From the NCBI RefSeq assembly GCF_002953715.1, contig NZ_CP025012.1:620001-684000 (forward strand): 64,000 nt of DNA, read 5' to 3'. The position numbers were made by a program, and so were the translations under genes. The stretch comes from Rhizobium leguminosarum (lineage in GTDB: Bacteria > Pseudomonadota > Alphaproteobacteria > Rhizobiales > Rhizobiaceae). The notes under the pieces are model-generated. The model did no database searches. It had not been told where the DNA came from and saw only the letters and a program-made list of their open reading frames with translations. Positions 57,343 through 64,000 of the stretch are shown piece by piece; the first letter of the stretch is position 1, and each line of letters begins with the position of its first letter.

Positions 57343-57984
57343 TCAGCGCGCCCCGGCGATCCGTTCGAAGGCCGATGGCTCGGGAATGCCGAGATCCAGC
57401 TGATGGCGGATCGCCTCGGCGCATTCGAGCGGTGTCAGCACTGAGGTATCGACCTCCATGTCGTAGATGCCGGGACGATGAACCTCGTCCTGCCAGCGCT
57501 GCACCGGTTCCGGGACTGGCACGTCGTCGGTGGCGCTGAGATAAAGCGTCTCGCGCCCTTCTTGGACAATGTCGCGCCGCTGCATGATCGTCTCGATCGG
57601 ACAGCGCACGCCGACGAACAGCACGGGGAAGTCTTCCAGGCGCCGGGCGCAATCGCCGAGGATGCCGAGCGGCTGCGAATAGCTGTCATGGTGGCCGAGA
57701 TCGGCGATGACATTGAGGCCCAGGCTGGCATGGATGGCGATCGATTCGTAGAGCGCCGCATAAAAGAACGGCACCAGTTCCTCCAGGTCCGGCCGTTCGC
57801 CGCCCGGCCGCAGTCCGATGCCCGGCAGGTAGCGCTTCGGTGTCATGGCATTGTAGCCGTCGACGCCGAGGTTGAGCCACGGCCCCTCGAAGTGTTCCTG
57901 TACTGCGCGCGCGATGCTTGATTTGCCGCTCCGCGGCGCGCCGTTCAGGATAATGATCTGCACGGAATGGTTATCTCTAGTCAT
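57343..57984 (-). CDS. chloramphenicol phosphotransferase-like P-loop kinase
   Basis: A 213-residue protein. The P-loop is NGAPRSGKSSIARAV at residues 14-28, followed by NLGVDGYNAM with an Asp (about residue 42) in the place of the catalytic Asp of chloramphenicol phosphotransferase. VIADLGHHD is the Walker B-like segment and VGVRCPIETIMQRR the lid. The real substrate is unknown. It is inserted, with repeats on both sides, between the cox operon and the DUF983-surf1 genes, on the opposite strand. Confidence 0.75.
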   Translation of the reverse strand: MTRDNHSVQIIILNGAPRSGKSSIARAVQEHFEGPWLNLGVDGYNAMTPKRYLPGIGLRPGGERPDLEELVPFFYAALYESIAIHASLGLNVIADLGHHDSYSQPLGILGDCARRLEDFPVLFVGVRCPIETIMQRRDIVQEGRETLYLSATDDVPVPEPVQRWQDEVHRPGIYDMEVDTSVLTPLECAEAIRHQLDLGIPEPSAFERIAGAR

Positions 57985-58016
57985 CAGTCTTCTTCTTCTG
58001 TTTGGCGCGAATCATT

Positions 58017-58112
58017 ACAGCGCCGCGCGACTTTTCAGACGCGGCAAGGACGCTGTAACACTTTGAATTGCTGTATAGTTCCTCACATCGATTCCGATGT
58101 GAAGAACTATCA
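58017..58112. repeat. palindromic rhizobial element with two hairpins
   Basis: Hairpin 1 runs from ACAGCG (58017) to CGCTGT (58056) with an inner GCG/CGC pair. The linker is AACACTTTGAATTG. Hairpin 2 (58071-58112) pairs CTG-ATAGTTC and TCACATCG with CGATGTGA and GAACTAT-CAG. This is the fullest copy of the family that also includes the tandem at 8262-8411. It lies between divergent genes. Confidence 0.8.
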
Positions 58113-58232
58113 GCGGGACGAAAAAGCGCAGGCATTTCCATTCGGGATGCGAATACTTTATGGGAGAGTTAAGGCAGCATCGAAAAAGCCGCGGCCGCCA
58201 GGCTGTCGGAAGGAATGGCCGGAAGGAATGGA

Positions 58233-58613
58233 ATGAACGAGGACAGCGCCCATTTTCCCCCCGTCGATCCGGTGAAAACCGGCATCAAGGGCTGCTGCCC
58301 GCGCTGCGGCCAGGGCAAGCTGTTCGACGGCCTGCTCGGCGTAAAGCCGCGCTGCGCCGCCTGCGGCCTCGATTATTCCTTTGCCGATTCCGGTGACGGC
58401 CCCGCCGTCTTCGTCATCCTCATCGTCGGCTTCATCGTCATCGGCATGGTGCTGTGGCTGCAGGTCAATTACGGGCCGCCGATCTGGGTGCACATCCTGC
58501 TCTTCGCTCCGCTGACAATCGTCCTGTCGCTGCTGACGCTGCGCTGGTTCAAGGGCATCCTGATTGCCATGCAATACCGTCATAATGCCCGCGAAGGACG
58601 CCTGAGTGACTGA
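58233..58613 (+). CDS. DUF983 family zinc-ribbon membrane protein
   Basis: A 126-residue protein. GCCPRCGQGKLFDGLLGVKP and RCAACGLDYS give two Cys pairs that should bind zinc. Two membrane helices follow (AVFVILIVGFIVIGMVLWLQ and WVHILLFAPLTIVLSLLTL). The family regularly stands next to oxidase-assembly genes, but its function is unknown. The ATG at 58233 follows GGAAGGA. Its stop lies inside the surf1 frame, giving an 8-base overlap. Confidence 0.88.
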   Translation: MNEDSAHFPPVDPVKTGIKGCCPRCGQGKLFDGLLGVKPRCAACGLDYSFADSGDGPAVFVILIVGFIVIGMVLWLQVNYGPPIWVHILLFAPLTIVLSLLTLRWFKGILIAMQYRHNAREGRLSD

Positions 58614-59361
58614 AATAGTGCATGTAACGCCGCGCCGCCGGCTGCCTGTCTTCACCGGCATCCTGGTGCTGATCGCCCTTGCCATCCTGATTTCGCTCGG
58701 CACCTGGCAGGTGGAGCGCCTGCACTGGAAGGAGGGCCTGATCGCCGATATAGCCGCGCGGCAGGCAGCAAGCCCCGTGCCGCTGGCCGACATCGAGGCG
58801 ATGGCGGCTGCAGACCTCGACATCGAATACCGCAAGGTCACGGCCAGCGGCCGCTATATCAACAACAAGGAGCGGCACTTCTTCGCCACCTGGCGCGGCC
58901 AGACCGGCTATTACATCTATACCCCGCTGGAGCTTGCCGACGGGCGCAGTCTCTTCGTCAATCGCGGTTTCGTTCCCTTTGACAACAAGGAGCCGGAAAT
59001 GCGCATGCAGGGCCAGTTGACGGATCAGCAGACCGTCACCGGCCTGGCGCGCGAAAAGCTTCCCGGCAAGCCTTCCTGGGTGGTGCCCGACAACGACGTC
59101 GCCAAGAACATCTTCTACTGGAAGGATCTCGACGTCATGGCCTCCAGCGTCGGGCTGGAGAAAGCGAGCGTCATCCCCTTTTTCGTCGATGCCGATTCCA
59201 CCCCCAATCCGGCCGGCCTGCCGATCGGCGGCGTCACCCAAGTGGATCTGCCGAACGACCATCTGCAATATGCTTTCACCTGGTACGGACTGGCCGCCGT
59301 GCTTATCGTCGTGGTGGCGATCTCCTGGTTCCGCAAGGGCGCCAAGACACCTCAGCAATAG
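58606..59361 (+). CDS. SURF1-like oxidase assembly protein
   Basis: A 251-residue protein with membrane helices at both ends (FTGILVLIALAILISLGTWQ and YGLAAVLIVVVAISWF) and the SURF1 hallmarks GTWQVERLHWK, GYYIYTPLELADG, VNRGFVP and the C-terminal HLQYAFTWYGLA. It assists heme a3 insertion into cytochrome c oxidase. The start is GTG, with AAGGA eight bases upstream, overlapping the DUF983 gene. The cox operon lies about 1.6 kb upstream. Confidence 0.95.
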   Translation: MTEIVHVTPRRRLPVFTGILVLIALAILISLGTWQVERLHWKEGLIADIAARQAASPVPLADIEAMAAADLDIEYRKVTASGRYINNKERHFFATWRGQTGYYIYTPLELADGRSLFVNRGFVPFDNKEPEMRMQGQLTDQQTVTGLAREKLPGKPSWVVPDNDVAKNIFYWKDLDVMASSVGLEKASVIPFFVDADSTPNPAGLPIGGVTQVDLPNDHLQYAFTWYGLAAVLIVVVAISWFRKGAKTPQQ

Positions 59362-59424
59362 TATCACTTCAATTCCTGGCCATATTGGGCTAGAGGTCCC
59401 TAAATCTCTCAACCCGGAACAGAC

Positions 59425-60426
59425 ATGAATATTGCGGCGAAACCTCCTTTGACGATCAGGCTCTGCGGCCCGCGCGGCTTCTGCGCCGGTGTCGACCGTG
59501 CGATCCAGATCGTCGTGCTGGCGCTGAAATCCTATGGCGCCCCGGTCTATGTGCGCCACGAGATCGTCCACAATCGGTATGTCGTCGAGGGGCTGGAGGC
59601 CAAGGGCGCCGTCTTCGTCGAGGAGCTGGACGAAATCCCGGCCGAACACCGCGCCCAGCCGGTGGTCTTCTCCGCCCATGGCGTGCCGAAATCGGTGCCG
59701 GAGGATGCAGCAAGCCGCAACCTCTTCTATCTCGACGCCACCTGCCCGTTGGTCTCCAAGGTCCACAAGCAGGCGATGCGCCACAATCGCCTCGGCCGCC
59801 ATGTCGTCCTTATCGGCCATGCCGGCCACCCCGAGGTGATCGGCACGATGGGCCAACTGCCGGAGGGGTCCGTCTCGCTGATCGAGACGATCGAGGATGC
59901 CGACGCCTATGTCCCCGTTGATCCCGATAATCTCGGCTATGTCACCCAGACGACGCTGTCGGTTGACGACACGGCCGGCGTCATCACCCGCCTGCACGAG
60001 CGCTTCCCGAACCTGACGGCGCCGGCAGCGGACTCGATCTGTTATGCGACGACCAACCGGCAGGAAGTGGTGAAGCAGGCAGCTCCCGGCTGTGATCTCT
60101 TCATCATTGTCGGCGCGCCGAACTCTTCCAATTCCAAGCGCCTCGTTGAAGTGGCGCTCAGGGCAGGGGCGAAGAAATCCATCCTCGTGCAGCGCGCCGC
60201 CGAGCTCGACTGGGACGAGATCGGCGCGATTTCGACGCTCGGCCTCTCCGCCGGCGCCTCCGCACCCGAAGTCATCGTCAACGAGATCATCGAGGCTTTC
60301 CGCGCCCGCTTCGACGCCCGCGTCGAACTGGCCGAAACGGTGCAGGAAACCGAAAATTTCCTCGTCAACCGCGAACTGCGTAGCATCGAGCTGACGGCGG
60401 CCGACATGGCTTTCGTCAACGGCTAG
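59425..60426 (+). CDS. ispH: 4-hydroxy-3-methylbut-2-enyl diphosphate reductase
   Basis: A 333-residue iron-sulfur enzyme. The three cluster cysteines are in [29 protein letters not shown] and [32 protein letters not shown] and [13 protein letters not shown] are family signatures. It makes IPP and DMAPP in the final MEP step; dxs, the first step, is also in the window. The ATG at 59425 follows a short gap after surf1. Confidence 0.98.
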   Translation: MNIAAKPPLTIRLCGPRGFCAGVDRAIQIVVLALKSYGAPVYVRHEIVHNRYVVEGLEAKGAVFVEELDEIPAEHRAQPVVFSAHGVPKSVPEDAASRNLFYLDATCPLVSKVHKQAMRHNRLGRHVVLIGHAGHPEVIGTMGQLPEGSVSLIETIEDADAYVPVDPDNLGYVTQTTLSVDDTAGVITRLHERFPNLTAPAADSICYATTNRQEVVKQAAPGCDLFIIVGAPNSSNSKRLVEVALRAGAKKSILVQRAAELDWDEIGAISTLGLSAGASAPEVIVNEIIEAFRARFDARVELAETVQETENFLVNRELRSIELTAADMAFVNG

Positions 60427-60496
60427 ATCGGCCTTTCGGCCTGGCGTCCACTCCGGCAAATCCAATATCAACAAGGCATGAAGGGCGAGACCTCAC

Positions 60497-61462
60497 TTGG
60501 CAGTCTATACCGATATCGCCGAAGACGATCTGAAGTGGTTCCTGACGGAATATGACGCAGGCACGCTGCTCTCCTACAAGGGGATCGCCGAAGGCGTCGA
60601 AAACTCCAACTTCCTGCTTCACACCTCCAAGGATCCGCTGATTCTGACGCTCTATGAGAAGCGCGTGGAAAAGAGCGACCTGCCTTTCTTCCTCGGCCTG
60701 ATGCAGCATCTTGCCGCCCGCGGTCTGTCCTGCCCGCTGCCGCTGCCGCGCCGGGATGGCGCGCTGCTCGGCTCACTCTCCGGCCGTCCGGCGGCGCTGA
60801 TCTCCTTCCTCGAAGGCATGTGGCTGAGAAAGCCGGAAGCAAAGCACTGCCGCGAAGTCGGCAGGGCGCTCGCCGAGATGCATGTGGCCGGCGATGGTTT
60901 CGAGTTGAAGCGGGCGAATGCACTGTCGATCGACGGCTGGCGGGGGCTCTGGGAGAAATCCGAGGCGCGCGCCGGCGAGGTCGAGCCCGGCCTGCAGACC
61001 GAGATCCGCAACGAACTCGATTTCCTCTCCACTGCCTGGCCGAGTGGCCTGCCGGCCGGCGTCATCCACGCCGACCTCTTCCCCGACAACGTCTTCTTCC
61101 TCGGCGACCAGCTCTCCGGCCTGATCGATTTCTATTTCGCCTGCAACGACCTGCTCGCCTATGACGTCTCGATCTGCCTGAATGCCTGGTGCTTCGAGAA
61201 GGACGGCGCCTACAACATCACCAAGGGCACGGCGATGCTCGAGGGTTACCAGAGCGTCCGGCCGTTGAGCGACGCCGAAATCGCTGCCTTGCCGGTACTG
61301 TCGCGCGGATCCGCGCTGCGCTTCTTCCTGACCCGGCTCTATGACTGGCTGACGACGCCGGAAGGCGCCATGGTCACCAAGAAGGACCCGCTCGAATATC
61401 TCCGCAAGCTGCGCTTCCACCGCCAGATCAAATCGCCCGCCGAATATGGATTGAGCCTATGA
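60497..61462 (+). CDS. thrB: homoserine kinase (ThrB, aminoglycoside phosphotransferase fold)
   Basis: A 321-residue kinase of the APH-fold type found in alphaproteobacteria and pseudomonads. [14 protein letters not shown] is the Brenner motif with catalytic Asp and Asn, and [20 protein letters not shown] gives the metal Asp. It phosphorylates homoserine in threonine synthesis. The start is TTG at 60497; an ATG at 60478 is in another frame. The stop overlaps the rnhA start by four bases. Confidence 0.96.
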   Translation: MAVYTDIAEDDLKWFLTEYDAGTLLSYKGIAEGVENSNFLLHTSKDPLILTLYEKRVEKSDLPFFLGLMQHLAARGLSCPLPLPRRDGALLGSLSGRPAALISFLEGMWLRKPEAKHCREVGRALAEMHVAGDGFELKRANALSIDGWRGLWEKSEARAGEVEPGLQTEIRNELDFLSTAWPSGLPAGVIHADLFPDNVFFLGDQLSGLIDFYFACNDLLAYDVSICLNAWCFEKDGAYNITKGTAMLEGYQSVRPLSDAEIAALPVLSRGSALRFFLTRLYDWLTTPEGAMVTKKDPLEYLRKLRFHRQIKSPAEYGLSL

Positions 61463-61914
61463 AACACGTCGATATCTTCACCGACGGCGCATGCTCCGGC
61501 AATCCCGGCCCCGGCGGCTGGGGCGCGGTGCTGCGTTATGGCGCTGTCGAAAAGGAGCTTTGCGGCGGCGAGGCGGACACGACGAACAATCGCATGGAAC
61601 TGCTGGCGGCGATCTCGGCGCTGTCGGCCTTGAAGAGCCCTTGCGAGGTCGATCTCTATACCGACAGCGCCTATGTCAAGGACGGCATCTCCAAGTGGAT
61701 ATTCGGCTGGAAGAAGAACGGCTGGAAAACCGCGGACAAGAAGCCGGTGAAGAATGCCGAGCTCTGGCAGGCGCTGGAGGCGGCCCGTGACCGCCATAAG
61801 GTGACGCTGCACTGGGTCAAGGGCCACGCCGGCCATCCGGAAAACGAACGCGCCGACGAACTCGCCCGCAGGGGCATGGAGCCGTTCAAGAAGGGCAAGG
61901 CGGTTTCGTTTTAA
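61459..61914 (+). CDS. rnhA: ribonuclease HI
   Basis: A 151-residue enzyme that cuts RNA in RNA-DNA hybrids. The acidic catalytic set is visible: Asp in [16 protein letters not shown], Glu in NNRMELLAA, Asp in [12 protein letters not shown] and Asp in [12 protein letters not shown], with the His loop in [11 protein letters not shown]. The length matches E. coli RNase HI. Overlap with thrB indicates coupling. Confidence 0.97.
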   Translation: MKHVDIFTDGACSGNPGPGGWGAVLRYGAVEKELCGGEADTTNNRMELLAAISALSALKSPCEVDLYTDSAYVKDGISKWIFGWKKNGWKTADKKPVKNAELWQALEAARDRHKVTLHWVKGHAGHPENERADELARRGMEPFKKGKAVSF

Positions 61915-61996
61915 GTCAGTTCGCATTTTACCCGAGTTCGAAAGCCTGCCGAAATTTCCATCGGATATAGTATGGATCCGACACAGGGGTTGGCTG

Positions 61997-62383
61997 ATGA
62001 CGCTTGGTGGCCTTTTCGGGCGCATTGCCCTTCAGATGTTTTTCGGCTTTGTGCTCGTTCTTTTCGCCGGGGGAGGCTTGTACTGGATACTCGCCTTCTT
62101 TCTCGCGGTGCCGGCCATCGGATTGTCACTCGTTATCTTTGCACCTGTGGAGTATCTTTCAGCAAGGTTGGGTGTCCGTTGGCTTGCCTGGATCGCCATA
62201 CCCTTCGTGGGCGCGCTATGCCCGCGGCTCGTCGCGCTTGTCGACTCGAATCCGAACTTTGCCGCTGGCGTTCACGACCTCTCATATCTCTCCACCATGG
62301 CAGGCGTCTTTTGGACCCTATCTTCTGTGATAGTCGCATATCTTCAACTTCCGATCGTGCCCGACAAACGGCTTTTTGATTAG
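61997..62383 (+). CDS. hypothetical membrane protein, 128 residues
   Basis: I do not recognise the family. There are three to four predicted membrane segments (LQMFFGFVLVLFAGGGLYWI, FFLAVPAIGLSLVIFA, WLAWIAIPFVGALC, and a weaker one near the C-terminus). No clear ribosome site precedes the ATG. Base composition is lower in GC than rnhA. It is an orphan on the plus strand. Confidence 0.5.
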   Translation: MTLGGLFGRIALQMFFGFVLVLFAGGGLYWILAFFLAVPAIGLSLVIFAPVEYLSARLGVRWLAWIAIPFVGALCPRLVALVDSNPNFAAGVHDLSYLSTMAGVFWTLSSVIVAYLQLPIVPDKRLFD

Positions 62384-62490
62384 TTCGAGCTGAAAACGCG
62401 ATTGCGTGCCGGCGCATGGATCGCTGTGATGCGGTCAAAGCTAGCCGATCTTGCATTGACTCTTTCACCGCGCCGACGCGCGGTGGCTGG

Positions 62491-62513
62491 ATTCCTGTGA
62501 CGAGCACAGGAAT
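62491..62513. repeat. short perfect hairpin, possible dispersed motif
   Basis: ATTCCTGTG and CACAGGAAT form a perfect 9-base stem around ACGAG. No T-run follows. It resembles short palindromes scattered in rhizobial intergenic DNA. The remaining gap between 62384 and 62563 holds nothing else I can name. Confidence 0.5.
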
Positions 62514-62563
62514 GAGGGTGGAGATATTGTGACGCCTCACGATAGCGACAGCTTTCCAGCTCC

Positions 62564-63649
62564 TCAAGCCGCCTGTTGCTGCGGTGCCGTCGCGGCGCCC
62601 TGGATCAGCCGGTGCAGATATTCGAGCTTTGCCACGACAGTCGAGGACAGCACGAAGGGGTAGGAGTCCGGCTGTCCCATGCTGCGCTGGATGGCGTTGA
62701 TCGCCAGGCTGAGCGGCACCCAGGCGCTGACCAGCTGTTCGGCGCTTCTTGCCCGGTAAGGGATGAAATCCACCTCGCCGGCGATTTCCTCATGGCCGCG
62801 CGGATCGATGGCGATGCCGAAGGCACGCGCCGTTTCGAGCGTATCGACGATATGGAGGTAATGCGCGAAGCATTCGGCGAAATCCTCCCAGGGGTGCGAC
62901 GCCGCATAGGCGCTGATGAAATTGTCCTGCCATCCCGAGGGCGCGCCGCCGGCATAATGGTTCTGGAGGGCTGTCGCATAGTCCTGCCGTTCGTCGCCGA
63001 AGACGGCGCGGAAATCGGCAAGGCCGCCCCGATCGCGCACCAGCTTGTTCCAGATGAAATGGCCGGCCTCGTGGCGGAAATGGCCAAGCAGCGTGCGATA
63101 GGGTTCGTTCATCGAGCTGCGCGCCTGTTCGCGCGTCGCATCGTCGGCCTCTGCGGCGCGGATGGTGATCAGGCCTTCCTCATGGCCGGTCATGGCCGGC
63201 ACGATATAACCGTTGCTCTCTATCGAATCCTCGAGGAAATCGAAGACCAGGCCGCCCTGCGGGTCTTGCGCCCGATCGGGATGCGGCAGCTTCCAGCGCA
63301 GCAGCGAATAAAACAGATGGCGCTGGGCCTGGCTGATGCGCCGCCAGCGATCGATACCGTCCTGGGTATCGGTGTTCGGAACCAGCCGGTTATGGCGGCA
63401 GGCAACGCAGAATTCGCTCTCGCCGTCACCGTCCACCAGCCAGTTGCAGATGTCGAGGCTGGCATTGGCGCAGAAGCGGACGTCGCGATCGGGATTGGAA
63501 ACGAGCTGCCAGAGTGTCTCGTCGCGCGGCTCCAGCGCATGCATCGCCAGATCGCCGGGCAGGAAGCCAAGGCGATGATTGCAGCGCACGCATCGACGGT
63601 TGTCGAAGTGGACGACCTGATCGCAGTTATCGCAGGCAAAAAGCTTCAT
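62564..63649 (-). CDS. putative zinc-ribbon metallopeptidase-like protein
   Basis: A 361-residue protein. The N-terminus holds a zinc ribbon (CDNCDQ, CVRCNHR) and more Cys pairs (RFCANAS, CVACRHN). LLGHFRHEAGHFIWNKLVRD contains the HExxH-type peptidase motif HEAGH. ECFAHYLHIVDTL may give the third ligand. The family is annotated as putative zinc-binding peptidase; its substrate is unknown. The last residues are Gln/Ala-rich. Confidence 0.78.
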   Translation of the reverse strand: MKLFACDNCDQVVHFDNRRCVRCNHRLGFLPGDLAMHALEPRDETLWQLVSNPDRDVRFCANASLDICNWLVDGDGESEFCVACRHNRLVPNTDTQDGIDRWRRISQAQRHLFYSLLRWKLPHPDRAQDPQGGLVFDFLEDSIESNGYIVPAMTGHEEGLITIRAAEADDATREQARSSMNEPYRTLLGHFRHEAGHFIWNKLVRDRGGLADFRAVFGDERQDYATALQNHYAGGAPSGWQDNFISAYAASHPWEDFAECFAHYLHIVDTLETARAFGIAIDPRGHEEIAGEVDFIPYRARSAEQLVSAWVPLSLAINAIQRSMGQPDSYPFVLSSTVVAKLEYLHRLIQGAATAPQQQAA

Positions 63650-63685
63650 CGTATCTATCTCTGCAGAGCATGAGGGTGACGGATT

Positions 63686-63719
63686 AAAAATGCCTGCCGC
63701 GCGAGGGCGCAGCAGGCAT
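63686..63719 (-). terminator. Rho-independent terminator of the csbD-like gene
   Basis: On the minus strand ATGCCTGC pairs with GCAGGCAT, followed by five T. It lies about 80 bases after the csbD-like stop codon, beyond the palindromic element. Confidence 0.7.
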
Positions 63720-63747
63720 GGTGATAAAGGATGAGCGTCGACTGCGC

Positions 63748-63794
63748 ATTCCTTAAATCGGAAGCACAGCGTCCTTTGCGCGTCTTAGTGCTGT
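63748..63794 (-). repeat. inverted copy of the CGCAAAGGACGCTGT element
   Basis: On the minus strand it reads GACGCGCAAAGGACGCTGTG and then CTTCCGATTTAAGGAAT, matching the family at 58017, with outer ACAGC/GCTGT arms. It ends just before the csbD-like stop. Confidence 0.65.
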
Positions 63795-63797
63795 CGC

Positions 63798-63989
63798 TCA
63801 GAGCCGATCGACGGCGCCCTTGAGCTTGTCCTTGACCTTGCCGGTTGCGACCTGTCCCTTGCCCTTGGCTTCCTGGACGGCGCCCTTGGCCTGCATCTCG
63901 CGATCGTCCGTCGCCTTGCCGACGGCCTTTTTGGTCTTGCCGGCAATTTCGTTTGCCTTACCGGAAATCTTGTCGCTGGTGCTACCCAT
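63798..63989 (-). CDS. CsbD family stress-response protein
   Basis: A 63-residue hydrophilic, Lys/Gly/Ala-rich protein. SDKISGKANEIAGKTKKAVG and KGAVQEAKGKGQVATGKVKD are the repeated CsbD motifs. Such proteins are induced by general stress in many bacteria; the mechanism is unknown. A terminator follows downstream. Confidence 0.9.
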   Translation of the reverse strand: MGSTSDKISGKANEIAGKTKKAVGKATDDREMQAKGAVQEAKGKGQVATGKVKDKLKGAVDRL

Positions 63990-64000
63990 GTGTGATGTCT

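Noticed and set aside
62491..62513. Rho-independent terminator after the hypothetical membrane gene
   Set aside because: The stem is perfect but no T-run follows on either strand, and the motif looks like a dispersed palindrome.

Overview
The window comes from a high-GC alphaproteobacterium and reads as a chromosomal segment of the Rhizobium etli/leguminosarum group. The evidence is the gene order (HDAC-like gene, xseB, dxs, tlyA, RNA methyltransferase; coxBA-ctaB-coxF-ctaG-coxC; surf1-ispH-thrB-rnhA; bioMNY; aroC next to a RibB with a degenerate RibA-like domain). It also rests on at least four families of short palindromic intergenic repeats of the kind scattered through Rhizobiaceae genomes. 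No rRNA, tRNA, CRISPR array, complete insertion sequence or prophage was seen.

Layout. 1-10.5 kb: isoprenoid, DNA-repair and RNA-methylation genes on the minus strand (HDAC-like, xseB, SDR, pirin, dxs, tlyA, RNA methyltransferase), interrupted by a plus-strand DUF4424 gene and a chemoreceptor. 10.7-12.4 kb: a thioesterase, a hypothetical gene and gene debris. 12.4-24.5 kb: two divergent uptake/catabolism operons. One encodes a polyamine-type ABC importer with a creatinase-like M24 protein and a flavin reductase. The other encodes an amino-acid-type ABC importer with a TIM-barrel isomerase, a GntR regulator and a class A FAD monooxygenase. A decayed 3' end of a second monooxygenase copy lies at the end of the first operon. 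24.8-26.5 kb: a divergent methionyl-tRNA synthetase behind what looks like a complete ribosome-mediated attenuator whose leader peptide has three consecutive Met codons. This is the most striking feature of the window. 27-29.5 kb: a DUF4334/GXWXG protein, an RsbQ-like hydrolase and a PAS histidine kinase. 29.7-31.6 kb: the bioMNY biotin importer. 31.9-46 kb: a YcaQ/AlkX-like glycosylase, an AT-rich membrane gene, RibB, chorismate synthase, a GGDEF-EAL protein, FabI, a DnaJ-like protein, PdxH, a polysaccharide deacetylase and smaller genes. 46-51.4 kb: a SPOR-domain D,D-carboxypeptidase, a MazG-like protein, a GST, a GNAT protein, TldD and an IalB-family protein. 51.7-62.4 kb: the aa3-type cytochrome c oxidase operon, then DUF983, surf1, ispH, thrB and rnhA. 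62.5-64 kb: a zinc-ribbon metallopeptidase-like protein and a CsbD stress protein.

Working together: CoxB, CoxA and CoxC form the oxidase; CtaB supplies heme O, CtaG delivers copper to subunit I and SURF1 assists heme insertion. Dxs and IspH are the first and last enzymes of the MEP isoprenoid pathway. BioM, BioN and BioY form one ECF-type biotin importer. Functional assignments come from reading motifs by eye, without database searches. Where a start codon was chosen over an alternative, the reason is given in the entry.
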